A DNA stretch of 64,000 bases from Oscillospiraceae bacterium. GTDB taxonomy: Bacteria > Bacillota > Clostridia > Oscillospirales > Ruminococcaceae. The notes beneath the pieces were generated by a model. It had not been told where the DNA came from. It searched no databases and saw nothing but the letters and a program-made list of their open reading frames with translations. A program made the position numbers and the translations under genes. The DNA is taken from contig JAJQBX010000032.1 of the NCBI GenBank assembly GCA_021203065.1, positions 372,001-436,000 on the forward strand. Reading direction: 5' to 3'. Below, in pieces: positions 18,182 to 26,984 of this stretch (its first letter is position 1; the number at the start of each line of letters is the position of its first letter).

Positions 18182-18210
18182 ATTATACTTTAGCGAGCCG
18201 AGAATGTCAA
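18182..18210 (-). promoter_or_regulatory. Consensus promoter of the yceD-rpmF operon
   Basis: Minus strand TTGACA-N17-TATAAT, perfect in both boxes, ~25 bases before the DUF177 start. Confidence 0.88.
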
Positions 18211-18253
18211 TAGTTTTGAAAAATTTTGCTCGCTCGCTCGTAAATACATTTCA

Positions 18254-18288
18254 TCTCCGCCGCAAAACGTAGCTATTCACGGCGGAGA
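18254..18288 (-). repeat. 9-bp inverted repeat downstream of the P-loop gene
   Basis: TCTCCGCCG ... CGGCGGAGA with a 17-base loop, just after the P-loop gene's stop. There is no T-run, so it could be a weak terminator or an RNA-stability element. Confidence 0.45.
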
Positions 18289-18305
18289 AGCTTACTTACA
18301 AAGAA

Positions 18306-18713
18306 TCAGTGCTCGACACGCTTGACTATGCTCTCAGGAAGATTTTCCTTGTCTTCGGAGACTGTGAAGACGATGAGAATGTCGGGAGCAACAGCTTCAA
18401 TTCTCTCAAAGAGGAGTTCAAGCTCGTCGTAGTTTCTTCCGCCAATCTTAAGAATTCCGTCAACAAAAATCTCGGATATATCATAGTTTGCGGCAATAGT
18501 TCCGGTGATGAAGCCATAGAACTTGTCGTAACTGTCAATCTTGTAGCCATCGACATCAACGAGTCTGACACTATAGGGTATGTCATAGGTGAGCTGCATG
18601 CTCTTTTCAATGCAGACGATGTTTCCCTTTGTGTTAGCTACTGCGTCCTTGATAAGATCAAGCAGTACCTTGGTTTTGCCGGATCCCTTTTTGCCGGTGA
18701 TCAGTTTAATCAT
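18306..18713 (-). CDS. Small P-loop NTPase of unknown role
   Basis: 135 residues. A Walker A motif GKKGSGKT (residues 7-14) opens the protein: MIKLITGKKGSGKTKVLLDL. A Walker-B-like hydrophobic strand ends in DILIVFTVSED (~110-120), and EIFVDGILKIGG lies in between. It is about half the size of a usual ATPase domain, with no attached effector domain, no signal peptide and no membrane helix. It sits alone between pgi and the yceD operon. I do not recognise a named family; it looks conserved and intact. Confidence 0.75.
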   Translation of the reverse strand: MIKLITGKKGSGKTKVLLDLIKDAVANTKGNIVCIEKSMQLTYDIPYSVRLVDVDGYKIDSYDKFYGFITGTIAANYDISEIFVDGILKIGGRNYDELELLFERIEAVAPDILIVFTVSEDKENLPESIVKRVEH

Positions 18714-18786
18714 AGTAACACTCCGTTTCCGCCCTTTCGGGCTGTTATTGCTTTATTCCACAGCTTTATAGCTGGTAGAAACTGAT

Positions 18787-20124
18787 TTATTCTGCCTTGA
18801 GCTTCTCTTCAAGCTCAGATTTACGGTCTTCATAGCCGGGCTTGCCCAAAAGCGCAAACATATTCTTTTTGTAGCTCTCAACACCGGGCTGGTTGAACGG
18901 ATTAACTCCGAGCATATAGCCGGAAAGTGCACAAGCCTTCTCGAAGAAGTAAACCATCTCGCCGAAGTTATACTCATCAAGCTTGTCTACCTCGATGATG
19001 AGGTTGGGAACTCCGCCCTCGGTGTGAGCAAGAACCGTTCCCTCCATCGCCTTGCGGTTAACGACCGACATGTTCTGATTGGTAAGGAAGTTCAGACCAT
19101 CGAGGTTCTCTGCATCATTCTCAAGGAAGAGGTCCTTCTTCGGGTTCTTGACGTCAACAACAGTTTCGAACATGATTCTTGAGCCGTCCTGAACGAACTG
19201 ACCCATAGAATGAAGATCAGTTGAGAATATAGCACTTGACGGGTAGATTCCCTTATTGTCCTTGCCTTCACTTTCGCCGAAGAGCTGCTTGAACCACTCG
19301 TTCATCATTGCAAAGCAGGGCTCATATGACACGAGCATTTCAACAGACTTGCCCTTGCGGTAGAGAATATTTCTCAGAGCTGCGTACTTCTCGCAATCGT
19401 TGAGGTCATCCTCAAGATATGCTTCTCTTGCGGCGGCAGCACCCTCCATAATCTTGTCGATGTCGCATCCTGCAACGGCTATCGGAAGAAGTCCTACTGC
19501 TGTAAGTACTGAATATCTGCCTCCGACGTCATCGGCGATCACGAAAGTCTCATATCCCTCGGAATCGGAAAGCTCCTTAAGAGTTCCTCTTGCCTTGTCG
19601 GTGGTGGCGAAGATTCTTGTCTTTGCCTCTTCCTTGCCATACTTGTCCTCAAGAAGCTTCTTGAAAATTCTGAAAGCAAGTGCAGGCTCGGTAGTGGTAC
19701 CCGACTTAGAGATTACGTTTACACAGACATCCTTGCCCTCACAGATTGAGAGAATCTCATTAAGATAGGTGGAGCTGATGTTGTTGCCGACAAAGTAGAT
19801 GTCGGGCGTGTCTTTCTTAAGATTGTTGTAATATGGGCTTGTCAAAAGCTCAATAGCCGCTCTTGCACCAAGGTAGGAGCCGCCGATACCGATTACGATA
19901 AGAGCGTCAGCCTTCTCCTTGATTCTTGCAGCTGCAGCCTTGATTCTTGCGAACTCTTCCTTGTCGTAGTCAACCGGAAGGTCAACCCAACCCAAGAAGT
20001 CGTTCCCAAGACCACTGCGAGAAGCAAGCGTATTGTGAGCGGCGGTTATCTGAGGACGAATTGCCTCAAGCTCGTGAGGATTCACAAACTTTTCAGCGTA
20101 CTTTGTTACTAATTTAATAGACAT
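18787..20124 (-). CDS. pgi: Glucose-6-phosphate isomerase
   Basis: Interconverts glucose-6-phosphate and fructose-6-phosphate. Motifs: [18 protein letters not shown] (~73-90), [17 protein letters not shown] (~138-154), [20 protein letters not shown] (~205-224), and the C-terminal [17 protein letters not shown]. 445 residues, the size of the short Gram-positive form. ATG at 20124 ([13 protein letters not shown]) is preferred: GAGAGG lies 10 bases upstream, whereas the earlier ATG at 20133 abuts that site. Confidence 0.97.
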   Translation of the reverse strand: MSIKLVTKYAEKFVNPHELEAIRPQITAAHNTLASRSGLGNDFLGWVDLPVDYDKEEFARIKAAAARIKEKADALIVIGIGGSYLGARAAIELLTSPYYNNLKKDTPDIYFVGNNISSTYLNEILSICEGKDVCVNVISKSGTTTEPALAFRIFKKLLEDKYGKEEAKTRIFATTDKARGTLKELSDSEGYETFVIADDVGGRYSVLTAVGLLPIAVAGCDIDKIMEGAAAAREAYLEDDLNDCEKYAALRNILYRKGKSVEMLVSYEPCFAMMNEWFKQLFGESEGKDNKGIYPSSAIFSTDLHSMGQFVQDGSRIMFETVVDVKNPKKDLFLENDAENLDGLNFLTNQNMSVVNRKAMEGTVLAHTEGGVPNLIIEVDKLDEYNFGEMVYFFEKACALSGYMLGVNPFNQPGVESYKKNMFALLGKPGYEDRKSELEEKLKAE

Positions 20125-20156
20125 AGCTGTCATCCCTCTCATTTGTCTTTGTCTAT

Positions 20157-20185
20157 ATTCTAACACGAAACGGTCAATAATGCAA
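20157..20185 (-). promoter_or_regulatory. Putative pgi promoter
   Basis: Minus strand TTGCAT-N17-TAGAAT with TG two bases before the -10 (extended -10). Confidence 0.6.
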
Positions 20186-20230
20186 GGAATTTCAGCGAAA
20201 AATATTGTGCAAATTCGGCAAAATGTTTCC

Positions 20231-21367
20231 CTACCCTGCGAACATGCTTCTCAAAAGCTTAAATACTGCGGACAAAAGATTCATCCTTTGTACATTTTCC
20301 GTTGCAACGATAGAAATTGCATATCTTTCTTCATCGTCTACAGCAAACACAACCCGTCCGACTTTGTCGCCAATGCTCACCGGTGCTGTGACATCATCGA
20401 AATATTCTATCTTCATTTCGACTGATTCAAGCTCGCTGTTTCTGATAACAAAACAGCCTATTTCCGATATACCTGCACTGACTGTCAGGCTCACTCCGCC
20501 ACTGACGGACACCGGTTCAATATAAATATCGGTCTTTTTCGGAGTATAGAGCGTATATGCGGCAAAGCCGATGTTCATCTTCTCACGGGCTGTGGTGAAA
20601 CGTTGATATTCGTCCGGCTCTCCTAAGATTACGCACACCATCGTCAGGTAATTTCGTGTGGCAGTCGCTATCAGACAATTGAGGCAATCCTCGCTGTAAT
20701 AAGCTTTCATGCCGGTTATACCGGGGTAGCTGAGAATCATGCGATTCGTTGAAACAAGCTCAGTTTTGCCGTCACGCACTGTGGTCATCCACGTTGTGAA
20801 ATACGGCGTAAGCTGGTCGTAATGAGAAAGCTCTGATGCGAGAACTGCTATATCGCAGGCTGTCGTGACGTTTCCGCCAGCAGTTCCTGTTGGATCGGTA
20901 TAGGTTGTTGAGAGCATCCCGAGTGCTTCTGCTCTTTCGTTCATCAGGGCTGTGAAGTCATCGACGTTTCCGCAAACAGCTTCGGAGATAGCTACTGCGG
21001 CATCGTTGGCATTGCCGACAGTAATTGCCTTGACAAGCTCGTCAACCGTTATCTCTTCACCTGTGTTCAACCATATCTGTGCGCCCTGCTGAGCATTGGC
21101 GTTTGCGGAAGTTTTGACAACAGTATCAAAGCCGAGGCTTCCCTCTTCTATCGCTTCCATAAGCAAAAAAAGTGTCATCAGCTTTGCCGAATGGAAAGCC
21201 GGGAACTCAGCATTTCCGTTGTCGGAATAAAGAAGCGTTCCGGTTGTGCCCTCCATCAAAACGTAGGAATATGGAACTGAACTTTCGCTGTTGTCTGCAG
21301 CAAATACCGGTGCAGTTGCAAATATGGACACAAAGACAGCTGTTGTTAAAGCTAAAAATTTTCTCAT
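20231..21367 (-). CDS. D-Ala-D-Ala carboxypeptidase-like protein (S11 fold) lacking catalytic motifs
   Basis: 378 residues with an N-terminal signal peptide ([22 protein letters not shown], cleaved near 23) and a C-terminal amphipathic tail ([16 protein letters not shown]) like the membrane anchor of DacA/DacF. The S11 fold is recognisable along the chain ([40 protein letters not shown]). All three catalytic boxes are altered: SxxK reads HSAK (59-62), SxN reads NAN (119-121) and KTG reads KAY (221-223). The enzyme is therefore probably inactive as a carboxypeptidase and may be a peptidoglycan-binding or regulatory pseudoenzyme. The reading frame is intact. AAGGAG precedes the ATG. Confidence 0.85.
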   Translation of the reverse strand: MRKFLALTTAVFVSIFATAPVFAADNSESSVPYSYVLMEGTTGTLLYSDNGNAEFPAFHSAKLMTLFLLMEAIEEGSLGFDTVVKTSANANAQQGAQIWLNTGEEITVDELVKAITVGNANDAAVAISEAVCGNVDDFTALMNERAEALGMLSTTYTDPTGTAGGNVTTACDIAVLASELSHYDQLTPYFTTWMTTVRDGKTELVSTNRMILSYPGITGMKAYYSEDCLNCLIATATRNYLTMVCVILGEPDEYQRFTTAREKMNIGFAAYTLYTPKKTDIYIEPVSVSGGVSLTVSAGISEIGCFVIRNSELESVEMKIEYFDDVTAPVSIGDKVGRVVFAVDDEERYAISIVATENVQRMNLLSAVFKLLRSMFAG

Positions 21368-21426
21368 AGCAGGACTCCTTATGATGGATATTCAATACTA
21401 TGAGACGAGCTCAGGCAACTATTCAT

Positions 21427-21460
21427 AAAAAAGACCGACATTGAAGCCGGTCCTCTTTTT
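21427..21460 (-). terminator. Terminator after the HPr-like gene
   Basis: Minus strand GACCGGC-TTCAAT-GTCGGTC followed by TTTTTT, overlapping the end of the HPr-like gene. It separates that gene from the DacA-like gene. Confidence 0.85.
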
Positions 21461-21689
21461 ACTTTACGATAAACTTATCAATCTGCTTAAGGAGATCGTC
21501 ACAGTTTTCGGTATGAGCCTGAAGCTCAACAGGCTTTTCCAAATCAAGGCTGAAAATGCCCATGATAGACTTTGCGTCGATTGAATACCTGCCGGAAACA
21601 AGGTCGATGTCGTAGTCACAGAGAGTGACGATGCTGACAAACTCCTTGACGTCGTTGATTGTCTCGAGTTTAATTTTTACGATTTGCAT
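21459..21689 (-). CDS. HPr-like protein without the phosphorylatable histidine
   Basis: 76 residues with an HPr fold pattern. KSIMGIFSLDL (40-50) matches the HPr regulatory-serine region, with Ser41 equivalent to Ser46 of HPr. The loop that should carry the active-site His15 (GIHARPA) reads TINDVKEF; there is no His before residue 59. It therefore cannot pass phosphate in the PTS, but could still be a target of HPr kinase, as Bacillus Crh is. CGGAGG lies upstream of the ATG. It has its own promoter and terminator. Confidence 0.85.
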   Translation of the reverse strand: MQIVKIKLETINDVKEFVSIVTLCDYDIDLVSGRYSIDAKSIMGIFSLDLEKPVELQAHTENCDDLLKQIDKFIVK

Positions 21690-21760
21690 TTTGCGTTACC
21701 TCCGATTCGTGAGTTCCTTTGGAGCTTTGAATATTTGCTAAGTTTCCAAAGGCTACTTTC

Positions 21761-21788
21761 AGTATAACAGAAATTTTCGGGTTGTCAA
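21761..21788 (-). promoter_or_regulatory. Promoter of the HPr-like gene
   Basis: Minus strand TTGACA-N16-TATACT, ~70 bases upstream of the start; divergent from the restriction-modification promoter. Confidence 0.75.
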
Positions 21789-21833
21789 GAGGGTAAAGAG
21801 GGACTTTTTTGAGAAAAAGTGAGGAATGAAAGG

Positions 21834-21862
21834 TTGACAGGGAGGGAATTTGGGGGTATTAT
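21834..21862 (+). promoter_or_regulatory. Promoter of the restriction-modification gene
   Basis: TTGACA-N17-TATTAT, ~40 bases before the ATG at 21903. Confidence 0.8.
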
Positions 21863-21902
21863 ATGTGTATGATGGTGTATTCTGTGCGAAAGGAATTGAC
21901 TT

Positions 21903-24900
21903 ATGATTACTGAATCTAACTTTAGGGACTTGTTACTATCACTCAACTTTTCAGAAAATAACGAATCCTACGAAAAGGACTTCTTTTATTATGACATGGA
22001 ATGCAAAATGTGTGCTGATTTTTCTGAGAGAAAATTATACTATCCAAGCGTAATCAAAGGTCGAGAAAGGAATAACACTTTTGATGCTCCGGAGAACTTC
22101 GTTGTATTTGAATGTGTAAACCGCCTACTAGAAAAAGGATATAGACCCGAACACATTGAATTAGAAAAAGAGTGGCATTTGGGACACGACCCGAAAAGTG
22201 GAAGAGCTGACATTTGCGTATCGGATGAAAATGGCAATATGCTTTTCATAGTTGAGTGCAAAACATGGGGCAAGGAATTCGATAAAGCTCTTAGTGATAC
22301 GAAAAGTGACGGAGCGCAGCTATTTTCATACTGGCAACAAGAACAATCCTGTAAATGGTTAGTTCTTTATGCATCTAACTTCAGAAATCAAGTCGTTGAA
22401 TATAAAGCTCCAACAGTTAATTGCACTGATGACGCCAACGTCAGAAAGCTCGCTGAAAAGGACAAGTCTATAAAGCTATATGCTCATGCACATACAGCAC
22501 AAGAAAGACACGAAGCTTGGAAAGAAACCTATTCAAGCCAAATTCATGATGACTTAGTTTTTTCTGATAAATCTGTTGCATATCAAATAGGTGTAAAACC
22601 ACTTTTGAAGAAAGATCTTCTTGATTTTTCTCCTGACGATAAAATTGTAAATAAGTTTGAAGAAATACTCAGACACAACAATGTAAGTGATAAGGAAAAC
22701 GCTTTTAATCGCCTTGTTGCGTTATTTATTTGTAAGCTTGTCGACGAAAGTACTAAAGATGAGTGTGACGAAGTAGAATTTCAATATAAAATTTCTACTG
22801 ACACTTATGAATCCTTGCAGGATCGTTTACAACGTTTATATCGTGATGGTATGGAAAAATTCATGCATGAAAAAATACTGTATGTACGTTCTGACTATCC
22901 GGAATGGCTATTTTCAAATTATACCGGCTCAAAACGCAAGAATGCTATAAAAGATTTGGAAGATACAATTAGAATTCTTAAATTTTACTCAAACAACGAT
23001 TTTGCTTTTAAGGATGTCCATAATGAAGAACTTTTCTATCAAAACGGAAAAGTACTTGTAGAGATGGTTCAACTTTTTGAAAAATACAGGATAGTTTATT
23101 CTTCCAAGCACCAGTTTCTTGGTGATTTATTTGAACAGTTGCTCAACAAAGGGTTCAAGCAAAATGAAGGTCAGTTCTTCACGCCAATGCCAATTACTCG
23201 CTTTATTTGGGATAGTCTACCCGTTGATAAAATGGTGAGATCGGAAAAAGGCACTATATATCCGAGAGTAATTGATTACGCTTGTGGAGCTGGACATTTC
23301 TTAACGGAAGCTGTAGAAGCTATAAACTTCTTTGCTAATTCAGATGGCGATAACACTTGGACAAGAGACCACATATACGGAATTGAAAAAGATTATCGCC
23401 TCGCTCGTGTTGCTAAAATATCACTATTCATGAATGGTGCTGGTGATGGAAATATAATTTTTGGAGACGGTCTTGAAAACGAGCCTGATAAGGGTATCGA
23501 TAGCGAATCTTTTGACATCCTTGCCGCCAATCCACCGTATGCAGTAAAAGACTTCAAGCAACATCTGCAACTGAAAAACAACAATTTTGAGCTTCTTGAC
23601 CAAATAGGCAGAAACGGTAGCGAGATTGAAGTGTTGTTTGTGGAAAGAATTGAACAGCTGTTAAAGCCGCATGGCATTGCTGCAGTAATTTTACCAAGTT
23701 CTATTCTCTCTAATGACAATGCAAGTTATGTAGGTGCGCGTGAACATATACTACAGAATTTTTATATCAGGGCAATAGTGGCACTTGGCGCAAAAACTTT
23801 TGCCGCTACGGGCACAAATACTGTAATTATGTTTCTTGAAAAATTCAGCGAGCCTCCAAAGCAATGTGATTTAGTTTCCGATTCTGTCTACGCAATTTTC
23901 AACAGTGACAATTTAGACAACTGGCAAGATAAAGACATTTTAGAAGCATATACATCTCAGATTGAAGTTGATGAAAATACTTACAAAGCTTTTATTCGTA
24001 AGGAATTATCGCTCTCTGAATTAGAGAATAATAATTATTTCAAAATGTACGTCTCAGCATTTCCTGATTCTACAGATGCAAAGTCGCTTGCAAAAAATAG
24101 TACATACAAAAAGAGCAACGCCTCCGAAAAAGAAACTAAGTATTTAGAGGCATTCTACAACTATGTCCATAGTATAGAAAGAGAAAAACTTAAGTATTTC
24201 TCTTTCGTATATCGTCAATCAACTGTTATCATCACTGCCCCGGCTGATAATAAAGCTCAGAAAGAATTTTTGGGATATGAGTGGTCAAACCGTAAAGGAA
24301 ACGAAGGTATACAAATATTAACTCCCGGAGGAAAGCTATATAATAATTCTGACCGCGCAGCAGAAGAAACCCTCGCTAGCCTCATTAAAAAATCATATCA
24401 AAACATTGTCCCGTCAATAAGCGAAGAACAACAGGCATATGCAAATATAATCAGCTCAAAGGATATGCTCGATTTCTCTAGGGTCAGCTTTAATAAATCA
24501 ATTAGTCTGAAAAGAGCAAATCAATTTCATATAGTAAGCAAGTATGCGCTTAAAGCTTTAGGTACATATCCTGATCTGGAAATTCAGAAAGGAAAGTCAA
24601 TTACCGAATCTGACGCTGTTAGCGGACCATACAAGGTAGTTGCCGGTGGCAAAAGTTATGCATATACCCACAATTCTTATAACAGAGAAGAAAATGTTAT
24701 TACAGTGAGTGCATCCGGCGCAAACGCAGGTTACGTAAACTTTTGGTCTGAAAAAATATTTGCCTCAGACTGTACCACCATACGCTCAGATGATCTTCAA
24801 GATACATTATTCATTTACCACTATCTCAAGTGTATTCAGGATCAGATATATTTCGTGTTGCAAAGAGGTTCAGCACAGCCTCACGTTTACCCCGATGACA

Positions 24901-25643
24901 TTAAACAGATTCCTATACCATCTATCAGTACTGAATTGAAAAATTGCATAGTTTCAGAGTGCCATAGCATTGACAAAGAAATCGAGAAAACCCATTTGAT
25001 GATTGAGAAATATCGAAAGGAAATAGAAAATTTATTTAATGAGGTGGATATGGCACATGGCATGGATGACAGGAAATCTCTCGAAGAACTAGTCGTATTC
25101 AATCCTCCAAAATCTGAAATAGCAGACTTGGACAATTCTTTACCAGTTTCTTTTGTAGAAATGGCTTCGGTCAGCAATCAAGGATATATCGAATCTAAGG
25201 TAGATAAGCCATTATCTCAGCTAAAAACAGGCAGTTATACATACTTCACAGAAAACGATATAATAATCGCTAAAATAACTCCGTGTATGGAAAATGGTAA
25301 ATGTGCCATTGCAACAGGATTAACGAATGGAATCGCTTTTGGCAGTAGTGAATTTCACGTTCTGAGATGTAAAGAAAACGTGCTAAATAAGTATGTATTC
25401 GGCTTTATTAACAGAGAATCAGTACGTCAGGATGCTGCTAAGGTGATGACCGGTTCAAGCGGTCATAGGAGAGTTCCCGTTTCGTTCTATGAAAAGCTAT
25501 CGATCCCAGTAATTCCACTCATTGAGCAGGAACTTCTTGTTACAAAAGTTAATGAACTCGAATCCCACATAAACGAAATGGAAAAACAACTAAAGTCTTT
25601 AGACGGCAAGTTTTCAGAAATATTTGATAACTATCTAAACTAA
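21903..25643 (+). CDS. Single-chain restriction-modification-specificity enzyme (type IIG-like)
   Basis: 1246 residues combining three activities. N-terminal nuclease of HsdR-N/PD-(D/E)XK type: Asp103 ... Glu118-Cys-Lys120 (GRADICVSDENG; FIVECKTWG) with Gln139 following. Middle N6-adenine methyltransferase: QFFTP (424-428), SAM-binding DYACGAGHF (458-466), catalytic NPPY (543-546). C-terminal specificity region resembling HsdS: two target-recognition halves (~880-1020 and ~1065-1215), each followed by a coiled coil. There is no helicase, so it is not type I. GGAATTGACTT precedes the ATG. The sequence is visibly A+T-richer than flanking genes and it stands alone between housekeeping genes, suggesting horizontal gain. 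Confidence 0.92.
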   Translation: MITESNFRDLLLSLNFSENNESYEKDFFYYDMECKMCADFSERKLYYPSVIKGRERNNTFDAPENFVVFECVNRLLEKGYRPEHIELEKEWHLGHDPKSGRADICVSDENGNMLFIVECKTWGKEFDKALSDTKSDGAQLFSYWQQEQSCKWLVLYASNFRNQVVEYKAPTVNCTDDANVRKLAEKDKSIKLYAHAHTAQERHEAWKETYSSQIHDDLVFSDKSVAYQIGVKPLLKKDLLDFSPDDKIVNKFEEILRHNNVSDKENAFNRLVALFICKLVDESTKDECDEVEFQYKISTDTYESLQDRLQRLYRDGMEKFMHEKILYVRSDYPEWLFSNYTGSKRKNAIKDLEDTIRILKFYSNNDFAFKDVHNEELFYQNGKVLVEMVQLFEKYRIVYSSKHQFLGDLFEQLLNKGFKQNEGQFFTPMPITRFIWDSLPVDKMVRSEKGTIYPRVIDYACGAGHFLTEAVEAINFFANSDGDNTWTRDHIYGIEKDYRLARVAKISLFMNGAGDGNIIFGDGLENEPDKGIDSESFDILAANPPYAVKDFKQHLQLKNNNFELLDQIGRNGSEIEVLFVERIEQLLKPHGIAAVILPSSILSNDNASYVGAREHILQNFYIRAIVALGAKTFAATGTNTVIMFLEKFSEPPKQCDLVSDSVYAIFNSDNLDNWQDKDILEAYTSQIEVDENTYKAFIRKELSLSELENNNYFKMYVSAFPDSTDAKSLAKNSTYKKSNASEKETKYLEAFYNYVHSIEREKLKYFSFVYRQSTVIITAPADNKAQKEFLGYEWSNRKGNEGIQILTPGGKLYNNSDRAAEETLASLIKKSYQNIVPSISEEQQAYANIISSKDMLDFSRVSFNKSISLKRANQFHIVSKYALKALGTYPDLEIQKGKSITESDAVSGPYKVVAGGKSYAYTHNSYNREENVITVSASGANAGYVNFWSEKIFASDCTTIRSDDLQDTLFIYHYLKCIQDQIYFVLQRGSAQPHVYPDDIKQIPIPSISTELKNCIVSECHSIDKEIEKTHLMIEKYRKEIENLFNEVDMAHGMDDRKSLEELVVFNPPKSEIADLDNSLPVSFVEMASVSNQGYIESKVDKPLSQLKTGSYTYFTENDIIIAKITPCMENGKCAIATGLTNGIAFGSSEFHVLRCKENVLNKYVFGFINRESVRQDAAKVMTGSSGHRRVPVSFYEKLSIPVIPLIEQELLVTKVNELESHINEMEKQLKSLDGKFSEIFDNYLN

Positions 25644-25657
25644 ATTCAGGAGTCCCC

Positions 25658-26962
25658 ATGACCGTATCCTACTTCACCTTCGGCTGCAAGGTAAATCAAT
25701 ATGAAACAGACTGCATTACTGAGCTGATGGAGCGCAATGGGTTTGTGACTACTTCTGAGCCGATGGCGGCGGATGTGGTGGTCATCAACTCGTGCACCGT
25801 TACACAGGCGGCGGATGTGAAGCTGGGGCAGCTTTTACGGCGAATCAAGCGGCAGAATCCGGAGGCTGTCACGGTGGTTGCCGGGTGCTATCCGCAGGCG
25901 CATGGGGCTACGGAGCTGATAAGCGATGCCGACATTATTGTCGGCGAGGCGAATAAGACCGCTATTCCGGAGCTTGTTTCTGAGTTCATGGAAAAACGTA
26001 AGCAGGTCTGCGAAATTAAGCCACACCAGAAAGGCGAGGCTCTTGAACGGATGACTCTCACAAAGCGTGCCGACAAGACGAGGGCTATCATCAAGATTCA
26101 GGATGGCTGTGACCGGTTCTGCTCATATTGCATTATTCCCTACGCCCGTGGACGTTCACGTTCGAAACCTATTGAGGAGATCGAGGCTGTGGCAAGGGAG
26201 TTGGCTTTACAGGGTCACAGAGAGCTGATTTTAGTGGGAATCAATCTCTCCTGCTACGGAGAAGATCTGGGAGGAATTGACCTTGCGGATGCGGTTCACG
26301 TTGCATGTCAGTCAACTGCCGACAGAGTAAGGCTTGGCTCTATTGAGCCGGAAATGCTCACTGAGGACATTATCAGGCGTTTGTCTCTCGAAGATAAGCT
26401 ATGTCCACATTTTCATCTTTCCCTGCAATCGGGCTGTGACAGAACACTTTCACAGATGAGGAGGCGTTATAACGCTCGGGAGTATCGGGAGCTTATAAGG
26501 CTGCTTCGGTCGTATTTCCCCGATTGCGCTATTACGACTGATATTATGGTTGGTTTTCCGGGCGAGACAGAGGAGGACTTTGAGGAATCTATAGAGTTTG
26601 TAAAGGAAATAGCCTTTGCAGGAGTTCATGTGTTCCCCTACTCTGAGCGCGAGGGAACGGTTGCCGCTAAAATGCCCGGAAGCATCCCCAAAGCTGAAAG
26701 ATACCGCCGTGCGGAAATAATGTCCGAAGCCGCAAAAGAAAGTGAGGAAGCTTTCCGAAAAGCGCATGTAGGCAGGATTGTCAGCGTTTTATTTGAGCAC
26801 GAAAAGGACGACCGCTTCCATCAGGGACACACAAAAGACTATCTTATGGTGAAAGTCCCGAAAATTCAGGGGTCGCTTTGGAAAGAGATACGGAATGTGA
26901 GAATTACCGAGTGTAAAGATAACTGCCTTTACGGAGAAATAATAAATCCGACTGCCGATTGA
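25658..26962 (+). CDS. mtaB: tRNA t6A37 methylthiotransferase (MtaB)
   Basis: Radical-SAM enzyme that turns t6A37 into ms2t6A37 in ANN-decoding tRNAs. The N-terminal UPF0004 domain has three cluster Cys (FGCKVNQYE; INSCTVT; AGCYPQ). The radical-SAM motif is CDRFCSYCIIPYARGRSRS (~150). A TRAM-like C-terminus ends the protein. 434 residues, as in Bacillus YqeV. AGGAG lies upstream of the ATG, 14 bases after the restriction enzyme gene, so read-through transcription from it is possible. Confidence 0.94.
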   Translation: MTVSYFTFGCKVNQYETDCITELMERNGFVTTSEPMAADVVVINSCTVTQAADVKLGQLLRRIKRQNPEAVTVVAGCYPQAHGATELISDADIIVGEANKTAIPELVSEFMEKRKQVCEIKPHQKGEALERMTLTKRADKTRAIIKIQDGCDRFCSYCIIPYARGRSRSKPIEEIEAVARELALQGHRELILVGINLSCYGEDLGGIDLADAVHVACQSTADRVRLGSIEPEMLTEDIIRRLSLEDKLCPHFHLSLQSGCDRTLSQMRRRYNAREYRELIRLLRSYFPDCAITTDIMVGFPGETEEDFEESIEFVKEIAFAGVHVFPYSEREGTVAAKMPGSIPKAERYRRAEIMSEAAKESEEAFRKAHVGRIVSVLFEHEKDDRFHQGHTKDYLMVKVPKIQGSLWKEIRNVRITECKDNCLYGEIINPTAD

Positions 26963-26976
26963 CAGCCGGATTTTTT
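26945..26976 (+). terminator. Terminator overlapping the end of mtaB
   Basis: AATCCGACTG / CAGCCGGATT stem (one mismatch), then TTTTTT; the mtaB stop lies in the loop. Confidence 0.82.
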
Positions 26977-26984
26977 GCAGCATT

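Noticed and set aside
18228-18240. GCTCGCTCGCTCG short tandem run
   Set aside because: Only three repeats of four bases in a short non-coding gap; too small to call a meaningful microsatellite or regulatory array.
18733-18744. GCCC-TTTC-GGGC mini-hairpin upstream of the P-loop gene
   Set aside because: Four-base-pair stem without a T-run; likely chance.
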